Assembly (NCBI GenBank): GCA_003254885.1
Contig: QANT01008321.1
Span: 1-64,000 of the forward strand
Direction of reading: 5' to 3'
Source of the DNA: Purshia tridentata
Lineage: Eukaryota > Streptophyta > Magnoliopsida > Rosales > Rosaceae
Length of the DNA stretch: 64,000 bases
The notes under the pieces are model-generated. The model was not told where the DNA came from. It worked only from the letters and a program-made list of their open reading frames with translations, and did no database searches. A program made the translations under genes and the position numbers. Shown here in pieces: positions 1 through 11,694 of the stretch. Each line of letters opens with the position of its first letter. Within the stretch, counting starts at the first letter, position 1.

Positions 1-316
1 GAAAATTTCCACAAAACCGAAATTTAACTCCTTGATTATAAATTTATACCTTTATTTATTAAACACAAACAATATTTATTTTAATTTATTTAAAAAATTT
101 CAGGGTTAATTTAGTAAATAGAAAAAGTAATAAATGCTTTCCCAAAAGAGGGAAAACCAAAACCCAAGCTCCAGCAAGGGTTTCATTTTCCCCCTAATAA
201 GGGAAACTATTTCCTTTGGGCCAGGAAATGATTTCCTTTCTATGTACTTACCAAACAATAGAATGGAATTGATTTTCCATTTCTATGCCTCCAAAACTTA
301 AACCAAACGGGCCCCA
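1..316 (-). mobile_element. Partial Harbinger-type MITE at the window edge
   Basis: Read on the minus strand, this begins near base 316 with a GGGCCCGTTTGG-type terminus and runs into AT-rich sequence. Its first roughly 150 bases resemble the intact element at 26099-26561: both have the same GGGCCC terminus, then a GGTAAGT.CAT block, then a run ending in AAGG. It continues past the start of the window, so the other end and the target duplication cannot be judged. The family call rests on that resemblance. Boundaries are approximate. Confidence 0.5.
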
Positions 317-749
317 AGTGCTGAAATTGCTTTCGCAGTCGATTTGGACTCGTCGTGTATCAGAGGGCGACGGTCACAGTTCTTAGAGTCGTTAAGAGTT
401 ACATTTCTAAAGTGTAATTCTTATTGAGTTAAGATTTAGTTTTGGGTTTTTGTTGAGTTACACTTTAGTTTAATTTTTTTGTTCTAACGTTATATATTAA
501 AAGTTACACTTTATAATTTTGTAGAATTACACTTTACTTATTTTTTTTTTGTTTTTATATTTTTATAGCTGCTTTTTTTTTTTTTTNTTTTTTTTTTTTG
601 CTTAAAAATATATTTTGTGGCTTATTAATAAAGAACTATATTTATTGTGGTTTAAAAATAAATAAATTTAAAGTTTAAGTTTATAACTAAAAAATATGAT
701 AAGTTGTAGTTTATTAATAAAGTACTCTAAATTAATCACATAATATATA

Positions 750-1050
750 AAAAAAAGAAGGAATGTAGGAGTGAGTCGATATTAGTTACCATATTGATAC
801 CAATAATATTGAAATAAAACAAAACAATACCGGTATCAATACCGACATTTTGGTATGGTATCAATACGATATTGTGGTATTAGGATGTGATATGGTTATT
901 TAGTGATCTGAGGAGGGTTTACATACCAATACTAGTACTCATGTTAAGCAGTTCGATACCATAACATAACAATATCAAAAATGTACAAAATAATACCACG
1001 CCTTCAATACGATATCAGTATTTCGATACAAAAACCCAGCTCTAGCGGTA
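750..1050. repeat. Palindromic GATACC/GGTATC-rich repeat, possibly a MITE
   Basis: The segment is dense in GATACC, GGTATC and CGATAT words on both strands, so it can fold on itself. Its borders look like weak inverted ends (TAGGAGTGAGTCGATA on the left, the complement of TAGAGCTGGG near 1035 on the right), as in hAT-type MITEs. I could not find an 8-bp target duplication. A decayed non-autonomous DNA transposon is the best guess. No coding potential is seen. Confidence 0.35.
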
Positions 1051-1484
1051 AGGGTGGTGGAGTGGAGGGTTTTGGGTGTTTGCTTTTCATCATGTAATTT
1101 ATTTTTACAATATTAAAGAAATTCCAAGTTCCTCCCACAAATAAGGATGAAGTTATTAGACTCCTAAGTTGTATGACTACTGCTATATTTTTTGGGGTGA
1201 CGTTATTTGTACCCAATTTTTTTATCAAATATACCAACAATTTAATGATATGTTAATTTATAATTTTATTATAAATTAAATTGACAGTTAAGGACAATTA
1301 TTTAATTTTAGAATTTTAAAATTTTAAAAATACTTAAAACAATTAGTATACCCAACACCACTGGGAAAAAAAACGTTCCTTGCTACGAACCATACTTCTC
1401 TTTATTTATCTCTTGTGCTTCAATAGAACAAAGAAGCCAAACCCAAAAAACCAGAGTCCATACAGGACCTCCCGATTTGCATTG

Positions 1485-2135
1485 ATGGACACCTCCAACC
1501 CGAACCCGAACCCAAACCCAAACCTGAACTCATCAGCTATGTGGGTCCTAATCCGCCAACCACCTTGACCGACACCCACTTCCTATTCACCCTCCCAAAC
1601 CCTTCTGATTCCGTCCTCCTCCTCCGATGGCGTGGTCGTAATGGGCTTTATTGGGCAGAGGCCTGACGACTGTGCCCAGCTCATCAACCGAATCCTTGAC
1701 TCCAATGTGTTACGGTCGAGCAATCTGGACAAAACCCTCCATGTCGAGAAAGAGGAACTCATGGACTGGTTCGAAGCATAAGTTATTTCCATGAGCAACA
1801 TATGGGGATTCTCTTTTTGCAGTTTTCCTCCACTCAGTACCCCACCATGGACGAAACCAGTCCTTCTAAAACCAGTCATACTGGCTCAAGAAGCAGGGGT
1901 GCTTTAAGTTTTGCACCTATATTTTCAATTGATGCATCAAGGGTTGTTCTGTCGTTAGATATGTCTACAAATCAAAGAGGTGAACCTCTTGAAATTGCCA
2001 CTGGCCTTGTTGGAAGATGTTTTGAATAGGAAGGCAACATCAGATTCTCTTCTGCTTGAAAGTCATGGTCAGTGCAAGCAAAGAGGTTATAATATCACTA
2101 TATCAGTGATGGCCTTTGCACTCTATGCGGGTGGT
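1485..2135 (+). pseudogene. Truncated SMG8 pseudogene
   Basis: Translation gives broken pieces of plant SMG8, the SMG1-kinase cofactor of nonsense-mediated mRNA decay. The first block starts at ATG 1485 and includes DGVVVMGFIGQRPDD, LINRILDSNV, and an EKEEL.DWFE motif. The second block, from about 1802, includes GILFLQFSSTQ. It then jumps to a segment that in intact plant SMG8 lies a few hundred residues further on (IFSIDASR, STNQRGE, ATGLV, KATSDSLLLESHGQ). An in-frame TGA at 1566, a stop after DWFEA, frame changes near 1800 and 2010, and the internal deletion all show it is dead. The rest of the gene is absent. I recognised it from memory of plant SMG8 proteins, so identity is likely but not searched. 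Confidence 0.75.
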
Positions 2136-2681
2136 GGTTGGGGTCATGTGTGTTTGTTGACTATGTTAAGTAATATGTTATGTATGATATGGGTTATTTG
2201 TTGAGTTTTATAAGGGTAGTCTAGATACATGTTAGGGATACTAATGAATTTTAATATTTTTTAAAATTAAATTGGACATAAAGAGTATGTTGGGTATATC
2301 CCCTCGTGATCTTCTCAATCTTGTAAAGAAGTAACAGTCGCACCCTGATAAATGATAACTACCTTACGATATATAATAATGGTAGCTAACAATTCAAAAC
2401 TTGAAGATTTAGCAACATGTTGCAAATGCCTAATGACATTTTGAAATTATGGTGGCTTACATTCTCTTTATATACAAACGGCCGTAATAGTAACGCACTC
2501 AAAAACCAAAGAGCTAAACAATAACAAAAAGTAGACATAAAGAAAATTATTTGTAATCCTACATGAGATATGAACAAAGGGAAAAGGGGTCTCCTATGGC
2601 GCTTGAGAAAGATCATCATACATGAATACTACATGCATTTGAGGCACGAAAATTTACATAACACAAGAATTCATCTTCACT

Positions 2682-5600
2682 CTATTTGTCTGGAAAGCGC
2701 CCAAAGAGAAGCAGTGAAGTATTCACATGGTGCCTTTCAGGCAGAAGTTGTTCGGTTTTTGAAACAGGCTTCACAGGTTGATCCTTGTCCGGGAATGGGA
2801 ATGAAAGAGAAAGGGAAAGAGAGGCAGAGACATCATCCTCTTTCTCATTGATCACTTTATCTAAAGGCTTATCCTGGTTATCTTTCTCGTCCGCTAAACC
2901 AACAAAGAAAGGCAGAATTCCCTTATTCTGTGGTTTTGTTTCTCCCCCTAGAGCAAGCTCAAGACTGGGGAACCCCTCATGAGACTTATCTCCATTTCCT
3001 GCTGAGAAATTTTTCCACATCACGGAGTTGCCATCCATCTCCTGAACATGCGGTGAACCTACAGGAAAGAAGTACCTTTCAGTAGTTCCCAAGTCCTCAG
3101 GAATAACTTTCTCATCACAAGCTTCGAGACATCTTTTCTCCTCAACTGAAGAATTATGTAACACAGCATTTGTACCTCTAGAAGTGGCTGAAGTGCTACA
3201 ACCATACAATCCACTTGAACATATTTTCGGCTTCTTACTATCATTCTCTCCATCTATCTGCGTACTATTCACCTCATTCCATGGCATTTCTTGACCTCTG
3301 GTGGCAGAAGTTGCTGTCTCTGAAAGATCTATATTTGGATGTTTTCTATTATTAGACTGACAAGACTTGACTCTGGTAGTCAAGTCTTTCACCAAAGCTG
3401 CTTCTGTTTCTTTATATCCACCATCTCTCTTCAATTCCCTCTCTTGTTTAAATTTATCTCTTATGTTCACTCTGTCCAGAATCACCTCCTCAACACCACC
3501 TCTTGTGACACCAGCCCTATTCTTTCTATCTGGAATTGTCTCCTCGCCAACACCCCCAGCAGGATCTACCTCTTGATTGGCAACATGATGAATCTTCAAA
3601 GAATCAGCATCTTTTCTATCAAAAGAAGTGACCCAATGCATTTGCATCTTCTCACCTTTGTTAGAGCTATTTTCCCCAGCTGTTGGAATAGAAGATTTAA
3701 GTTCTGTGCCAAGTTTCTCTTGAAGACAGATTTCTTGCTGCAAGATGAGAGAAAATTAATACAGTTAATGACACTTCAGTAAATATATAGAAACCTCAAA
3801 TATAAAAATATAAAAATATAAAAAACTGACCCAACAATATTTAAACATAAATGATTGAATATGAACGACAAGAAGCAAACTCTTCAGGGTATATATCATC
3901 CCAAAAGGGATTTTAAACTCTAGAGATTAACAAGGGTTGTAACCCAACAAGTCCTTCATAAATCAACTTTTATAAAACAAAACTTTCACTAGGAAATTAA
4001 ATTGAACCATGAGACAAGGGCCAAGCTTAAAATATTATGAATGGAGTAAAACACATCAAAGAACATGTCATTGCGCGAGTCAAAATATATCATGGACTTG
4101 GGTAAACATTCTAGTCCAATCTATCACTGAGGAGTCAACTGCTGTGACATAAGTAATGCCATCAAAGTGCAGGAGCTAAGCAAATAAAGAGCTTTTAACT
4201 AAGCAATAACCTCCTAAGTTTTAACACTGTAACATTAGATGGTAAATTGCATCATATAAACATATTTCACTTATAGTACGGAAAAAATAAAAGAAGAGAA
4301 AATTTACAAGCCACAAAAGTGTATAACACAGCAATCACTTCAAATCTTTCCCTTAAATTGAAGATATCAAAAAATATCTAAAACAGTGTAGCAATACGGG
4401 TCAAATTGTCAACCATCACATGTTAAGAGAGTGCAGTACAGTGATGAAATATAATAGATGGGAACAAGTGCTGCTACCATATGATCCAATAACATCAATA
4501 AACTCAAGTTCAGATATTAGAAATTAGAGAGACCATTCTCTTATTTGTATGTGAGATGCACAAAATTACCCCTATTGTAGACACATGCCAGCCAAGCCAA
4601 AATATGATTTCACACCCCAATGAGGGACTGAATATGAACATCAAGCAATGAATTGCAACCACCACCAGGACAACTTGATGCACTTTATCAAGCCATATAC
4701 ATTCTGAGAAAATAAACATTACCAGGGTAGAAGTGGTGCATTTAACTCCTTCAGAGAATCCTGCATTGTTTGTTTTGTATTTGGGGTGAAGCCTACTATC
4801 CTGTAGAACCAAGTTCACTTTTGAACCTAAACACATCTCTTCAAGACTAGTACCTTTGTTCTCATGATCCTTGCTAACTGTGGGACCCATATGGCCAGGG
4901 GCATTGGATGCAGAGGCTACATTAGAAGATCTGTAGGATGCAGAGCATTCATCTATATGATTAGGTAGGTTGTCGGACGAAGTCTTGACAGCAGGAATCT
5001 CAGGAATCTCTTTACTCAATGAGACATCGCTCAAGCTGGGAGCATATATCTTCTTAGAAGAATCTAAACAGTGCACCCTAACAGTCCTGAACACACCCCA
5101 TAAGAAAAATAGCATATTCCAACCTGCCAAAAGCAGATAATGAATTTCAGAAGATGATATATGTCAAGGTCAGTTAGAACAAGGCTATTGGCATGAACAG
5201 TTAGCAAAAAAGAGCAATCACTGCACCAATAACCAAAGACATCAAGCTGAAGCAATTGAGGACTGGACCAGCAGGATCAGCAAGCCGAGCACAACAGCCA
5301 AAAATTTAAAAGAAGAACAATCATAGGGAACATTATTCCCTATTTCTATACATGCTACAACTAGACGCTCACAATATCATCCTCAATTATTTATGCATCA
5401 AGCCTCACATCAGTGTGAACCTCAACTTGCACACAATATCCTATCAACCATAGTCACCAGACAGAACACCTAGGGCCTGTTTGTGAGTGCTTTTGTAGAA
5501 AATACTTTTAGCACATAAATTTTTTTCATTGAAAAACTAAGTGCTTCCTATAAATGCGTTAGATGCGCTTTCTAAGGAAGCACCTCCATAAAAGCTCTAA

Positions 5601-8600
5601 AAACACTTTTACCTATCTTTGCCAAATACTACCAAATACCATAATTATCTAAAAGCACTTTGGGCCATTCCCAAAAAACTCCCAAACAAGCCTCTAGTCC
5701 CCAATATAATGAAACTTCGCAATTCCTTACGTTGTGATTTCTCAGGAAGCTGACTCGATGGGAATATCAGAAGTTCCACACCATCCAAATTTCCTTTGAG
5801 AGCTAAATCATTCTTGATCATAGCATCCAACAGGCTCTTATAGTTTCTTTCATAACTGCATTGTAAGATAACAGTTGGAAAATATTGCATAATAAGCAAT
5901 AAAGAAAAATATATGCAGCAACAAAAAACAAAATTATACTTAAACAATTATTAAGAGAACCCAATCTGATAACTAATAAGAAAATGACAAAAATACCCCT
6001 AAAAATGTAAATCAATTTCATAAAAAGGGATGATTATGGTAACAGATGTAAAAAAGTAAAAACAAAACCATCTAATTTTTTTCGCACACATAACATCTTC
6101 TCCTGGATTAACCAACCCAACCTCTTCTCTTATAAATGCACAGCGCATAACTGGTTACTAGTATTATAAAACACAAAGAACGGATGTATATTGCTACCTC
6201 TCAAGATCTTTAGCAAAGAAGTAAAGTGCAATGTTATCTTCTTTAGCACCACTTTGATAAAATTGTCTTGGCCATACACTAAAGCGAGGTACTTCATTCA
6301 GAGGAACTTTGTGCGGAAATTTGTTCACCACTTCATGAACTTGTGGTGATGCACAAGTTGATAAATGAGCTTGGATTCCACCACATAAATCCAGAAAATT
6401 TCCACCTCTATGCACTTCAAAGCTCCCCCTGCAAGAAAATAAGGGAAGCCTATCTAGTAAGACATTGTCAAGAAGAAGATGCAGAGTACAAAGCAGACAA
6501 GACTAATAACTAATAGAAAGCAAGAGAATCCTACTGCCAGATGTATTCATATTCTGGAATAGTTGTTGTCTTCACAAGAACAGGCATCGCAACTGAAGCA
6601 TGTCTCTGCAAGTCTTTAATTGTAGGGTTTCCAAGAGAAGGAACAAGAGAAACAGAGTCTGCCCCTTTGGAAGGAAAGACAGAATCAAAGGGCTGCACGG
6701 TAAGCTGCTTTACATTATTGAAAGTTGTATTCTTGTAAGAGTCCGAAGTGGAACTCCCAGGAATTGCTTGTCCATCATGTGATCCTTCCACACACAAGAC
6801 AGTATTCAACTTATTCGAAACAAATGATTGATCTTCAGAAGCTACATCAGAACTTAAGTCCATATTTGACGTGGACAACTCATCAGATTGATCGAGTACT
6901 CTTTTCTTTCTGTATATTTCAGGCTTTTTAAGCAAAGCTGCATGGATTGCATCTTTCAACCGGTTACCTCTCAGCATCTCCTCCTTAGAACTTCTTGGAG
7001 CAGAAGCATCAGTGCCAAAAGCCTGTGAAATACCATTTTTGCAAAGTTCCGCAGTATGACCGACCTCTTTACATTTTTGACAGAAAACACTTTTTGGACT
7101 AGCTGTAACAGCAGGTCTACAGCGAACAGTACTCTCCCTGGTTTTATCAGCCTGATTTGTCATTTCCCGTGATCGAGGTAACACATCTTCTAATGTTCCG
7201 TCAACTTCAGTGGGCGGTTTCTCAACAGTCCAAGCATAGCTGGAATGGGGTTCCTCCTTAGAGCTAACTTGGTTTGGCTTTTGTTCAAAAGCAGAACTGC
7301 ACATTCCTTTCGTAGTTAAAGCTCCAGCTGCAAGCAATGGCAAACACATAGGAGATCCCTTAAGGTATTAGCACCATTTTGTTCCAAACACGTGATTGGA
7401 GAAAAAAAATACAGAATTAGCTCAGTTCCTTTATCAAGAAGGGAAAGAATTTACCTGAAGTAATTTGAGTTTCAACACCTTTACGAGTTAGACTACTCAT
7501 TGATTTTGATGTGCTTAATTTCACATCAGATAGCACAACCTTTGGCTCTCGAATATTACTCACCGATGAAAGCAAACTAGTGTCACCACGCGATGCTTGG
7601 TCAATCTTAGGTGTTGAAACAATAGAACCAGCTGTTGCCAAGCTAACCACAGGGCGATCTAGTTTAGACAAATTTTTTCTTTCAATTGTGCTCCGCTCTT
7701 TTGCTTGTTTCAATCCTTTTAGATCTTGAACATGGGTAAATTTGGATGAGAGCATTTTAACTTTTGATTCGGACACATTTGGACGCCCTGAGTTGGCAGA
7801 TTTAAATGACACAGATTTTCCCATCATTCTGGCTGCCCTCTCCTTCATATCAAGGGAAGTATGCTCTTTAGACCCTTTATGCTTTTGAGGAACAACATCA
7901 TCTACAAGTTTAACTTTAGCTTTGGAATTTAAGGTGCTGAATGAATTTGACTTCAACAATGTACCTGCAAATAGAAATATACGATGAACTGTTGTTCTTT
8001 TTTCAATATAGGACTTTAAATAATGTTAAATGAGAAACAAGGAAACCTACAAGAATATAAAGAAAGGGGAGGGATGGAGGATAAAGCTTATACCAGTCCG
8101 CAAAAGCTACTCACCCTTGGTTGTTTGAAGCCGTGGACCAGTTGAGGGACAGCGTGCAGCTTCAGCTATACCATTAGTAGACTGAGAAGTCTGATAAGCT
8201 GACCTCAACCTATCCTTATCTATGCTCTTGAACGAAGACTCACGTGATAGAGCAACCGTTCTCTTAGGGCTGGATGACTTTGGTGATCCCACACGAGCTT
8301 CAACAGCCTGTCTTTTCGCAGCAGGAGCCACTTCTATATTTTCTGCCAGTCTCTTATTAGAGATTTTGTTCGTTCTTTTTCCCTCTACATCTGAACCTTT
8401 AGATTTCCAACATAGAAAATATCAGTGTATTTCACAAATAACAGCAAGTTAGCATCTGTTTCCACATAAATAGTATAAATCGATCTGCTTTACCGTGCTT
8501 CTGGTTGTCAGTTTCCTCAGCTAACTTGCATTCCTCACATAGCCACTCACCTTTGGGAACTCTCCGAAGCATTTTTCGCATGCAATAGCTGCTTCCAGAA

Positions 8601-8817
8601 ATAAAAATGTTGAGAAATCTTGAACACAGGCATGAGATCAACATAAAATATCACCCACAAAACCTGATAGTGAAAAAAACACAACGAAAGACTCTTACAT
8701 GTGTTCTGCACCATCACTGCACCTACTGCACGTGGCAAGCATATCCTCCCGACCTGCATCCCCACAAATATCACAAACTTTTACCTGTTTATGAACCACC
8801 CCACACCCCCCCCCCCC

Positions 8818-8848
<31 letters not shown>

Positions 8849-11694
8849 NAAAAAAAAAAAAAAAAGAGCAAACATTTTAGTTTTTCACGTATTGAAGGAA
8901 GGCACTAGTTTTCTTTTGTTGAATTACAGAGATTCCATAACAAGAAGAGGAGGGAAAAACAAGAAAAAAGAAAAGATAATCTCATCCTTCAAATGAAAAT
9001 CTGAAGGCATCAGTATCTAACTGAATAGAAAAAATTGCAATTCTTAAAAACTAAAGAGGGATGCTTTTTAATTACACTGGCAAAAGCTGCAAATACCTGA
9101 TTTTCTCAAAACATGCTATTAATCATTAAGCATGATCAAAAAATTGAGTGGCAAGGACAACAACCAGTTGATGGAACAACAATTCAGTGAACCATAAGCA
9201 AGAGGGTTATATTTAGTTATTTACAAACCTTTGGAACTAACAACTAGCAAGAAAATACCATTCTAGCTGAAACCATACAGAAAAAATTGAGGGGGTAGAA
9301 AGCACCAATGCAAGTCCAATAAACATAAATGACAATGGTTTTGTGCAGATGAGTGATACATAAAAATTTTGTGGGGAAAAGAAACTCACATCATGCTCCA
9401 CAATGTCTGATTCATCACTGTCATCCCCAGAAACAGATTGCAAGGGCTGCATGTCAGCTACTTCAACCAACTCACTAGACCTAGCATCTTGCTCACCGTG
9501 ATCCGAACATTTCAAAGCTTCATCATTTGGGTCTTGGCCATCATCATTGGTCTCTAATTCTGGCTGTGGACAGATTTTTGTAGAGAACTCTGAACCTTTG
9601 TAAGAAACAAATTTCTGGCCAGCAACAATATCAAATGCTTTCTCCTTTGTTAATGATGAATCCATATGTCCAGAGCATTCTTGCAGTTTTTCCTGCATAT
9701 GAGAAGAAGGATCCTCTCTAAATAAGTAAAAATTGCATTTAAGGAAATAGTTACCAATTCGAGAGTGGAAGCATGAGTTTGCACCTTTGGTATGCTACTG
9801 CCAGCATCTACATCTTTCAAAGGCAGCACCTCCAGCAAAACTGACTTGTCTGCCTTTCCAATTTTTTCTGGACCTACACTACCAACTGAAGCTGAACTAC
9901 AAGGTAAACTCTTTCGTTCTACACTCCTGTTATGGTTACTGACTGCTAGATTTGCATCATTGGCTCTACTTACACATGAAATGTTATCATCATGTGCTTC
10001 AACAACTTTAGAATCCTCATACTTATTTGGAAGCATCTCAACACCTTCTAACGCATCAGATGTATCAGAAAACCTAAAGGGCGCTTTGCTTTCAGCATTT
10101 TCAGACAAAGAATCATGACTCGAATTGACACTGAGTAGGTTACTTGTGTCACTGGTGGTATGCTGTAAACTGTCACCTGCCTTGCTCTTGAAAGAAGATG
10201 AAGTATCACCCACATTTATGGAATACTGACTAGCCACATTAACACGACAGGTTTCATCAGAAAATTCATCAGCCTTTGAACCCATAAGAGCTCTCTTAAG
10301 ATGCATACAAGATGAACAGGGAGCAGAGCACACGTTACAAGCCCGAGACTTGCCTCTCATATGAACTTTCTGACTCATAGAATGCTTACCAAATTCTTTT
10401 CTAGATAGAGATGACACCTAATAATTATAATACATCAATTAATAATGGGAAATGAAAAAAATAATAATAACCATATGAAATATGTGCAGACAAATCTTAA
10501 ATTTGCAACATTGGCCATATCAAAGCATGGCAATCGTAAAATTCTGACGAACAATATAAAGCCAGCACCGAATGCTACTCTCAGCTTATGGGCTAAGGAA
10601 AGAAATCAATAAAAGAAAACATATTATTTAACATCAAAGGAAAGTTGGCACTTAATCCATAGTAAATAGACTTAAATCAGATAAGGAAGGATAACAAATA
10701 ACTACAATAGCAGGAACCTGCATTGCCCTAAGAGAGACAATCTCAACTGACTTGACAACATTCTCACAAGTCAAAACTACTTTAGATTAATGTATAGAGA
10801 AATCCTAGCTCTGCTTATAAAATCAATATTTGATCATCTATGTCGAAAAGAATATCACAAAGCTTTTGCCCTACGTTTTCAATTATTGTTCTAAACCTAT
10901 AAAATACAACTAAATTGAACAAGAGTGAGAATTTGGTAACTTTTTAAGAATAGTATATGTTCACTAATATCTAAAGTGGGGCAAAACATCTGCATGAATG
11001 TTGGTAATTTGGCAATTGAGAACATTAAATTAATAACTACTCTCTAGCCACTTATCCAACTCCCATTATTATAGCCACACTCCTAGTTAGCGAGTAATGG
11101 CTGGTGAAATTGTTACAACCCTAAAAGTTGTTCCTCATAGTCAATAAGAAACAATAAAATAATCCAGAAGTTTTATTTGCCTATTTCTCATAATATATTG
11201 TTTAAAATGCGCTGCATGATAAGGGAGAGACAATTGAAAATAAATAAAAAGAAGAAAATTACCCTGTTATCTCACCATATTCTTATGAATATCATGATCA
11301 GTCTCATCAGCAGGCCCTTTCATGCAATGGCTCCCTCTCAAGACTGATGTGATCTAAAAGGGGACATCAAAATTACATTAATTCCAATCTGCAGCATTAC
11401 CATATATATTCAAAAGTGATGCAACCAACCCAAAAATAAAACTTGACAAAAATATATTAAAAAAAGCAAATTTCTTCAGGACACAAAAACCCTAACCATG
11501 AAACCAACCCTATCATGATTAAGGCAGACAACTGGCAATTAATTCAGCGAGTAAACAACATCAAAATCAGATTATCCCAAAGGAGAAAGGGGAAAAGAAC
11601 CAAATTGGATAACAATTACGTGCCTCTGGTTCATAACAATCTGCGTGGCGTTGTACAGCTCATCGACTGCCCGTTCCCTCCGGCAGACCATCAT
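2682..11694 (-). CDS. AIPP2/PAIPP2-like PHD-finger protein
   Basis: Thirteen exons: 11620-11694, 11276-11353, 9755-10417, 9390-9692, 8699-8784, 8494-8588, 8115-8396, 7455-7964, 6535-7327, 6198-6428, 5731-5855, 4723-5123, 2682-3737. The sum is 4698 nt, or 1565 residues. The start is ATG 11694; a second ATG follows at once. The protein has a Cys cluster at 78-88 (C-x2-C-x3-C-x2-C) and a full C4HC3 PHD finger at 377-422 (C377, C380, C392, C395, H401, C404, C419, C422). A CCHC zinc knuckle lies at 780-793, and the AIPP2-type SPOC-like domain at about 955-1105 (IALYFFAKDLER, LLWGVFRT-like core). In Arabidopsis the family binds unmodified histone H3 and works with BAH-domain and CPL2 partners in silencing and transcript processing in the nucleus. 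The last 350 residues are low complexity. It is longer than the Arabidopsis homologues as I recall them. Identity is firm; paralogue assignment is not. Confidence 0.93.
5475..5693. mobile_element. Harbinger-like MITE in an AIPP2-like intron
   Basis: The element is about 219 bp. The left end reads GGGCCTGTTTGTGAG and the right end, on the other strand, AGGCTTGTTTGGGAG, forming imperfect inverted repeats. A 3-bp direct repeat, CTA, flanks it at 5472-5474 and 5694-5696. It carries no ORF. It sits in the intron between the exons at 5731-5855 and 4723-5123 and does not touch the splice sites. A 3-bp duplication and GGGCCTGTTTG-type ends fit PIF/Harbinger MITEs, although the usual duplication is TWA. 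Confidence 0.6.
8806..8866. repeat. C13-A45 homopolymer tract before the PHD exon
   Basis: Thirteen C residues are followed by about 45 A residues with one undetermined base (N at 8849). On the gene strand this is a T tract followed by G13, ending about 20 bases upstream of the acceptor of the PHD exon (8699-8784). The true length is uncertain because the N marks an unresolved run. Confidence 0.85.
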
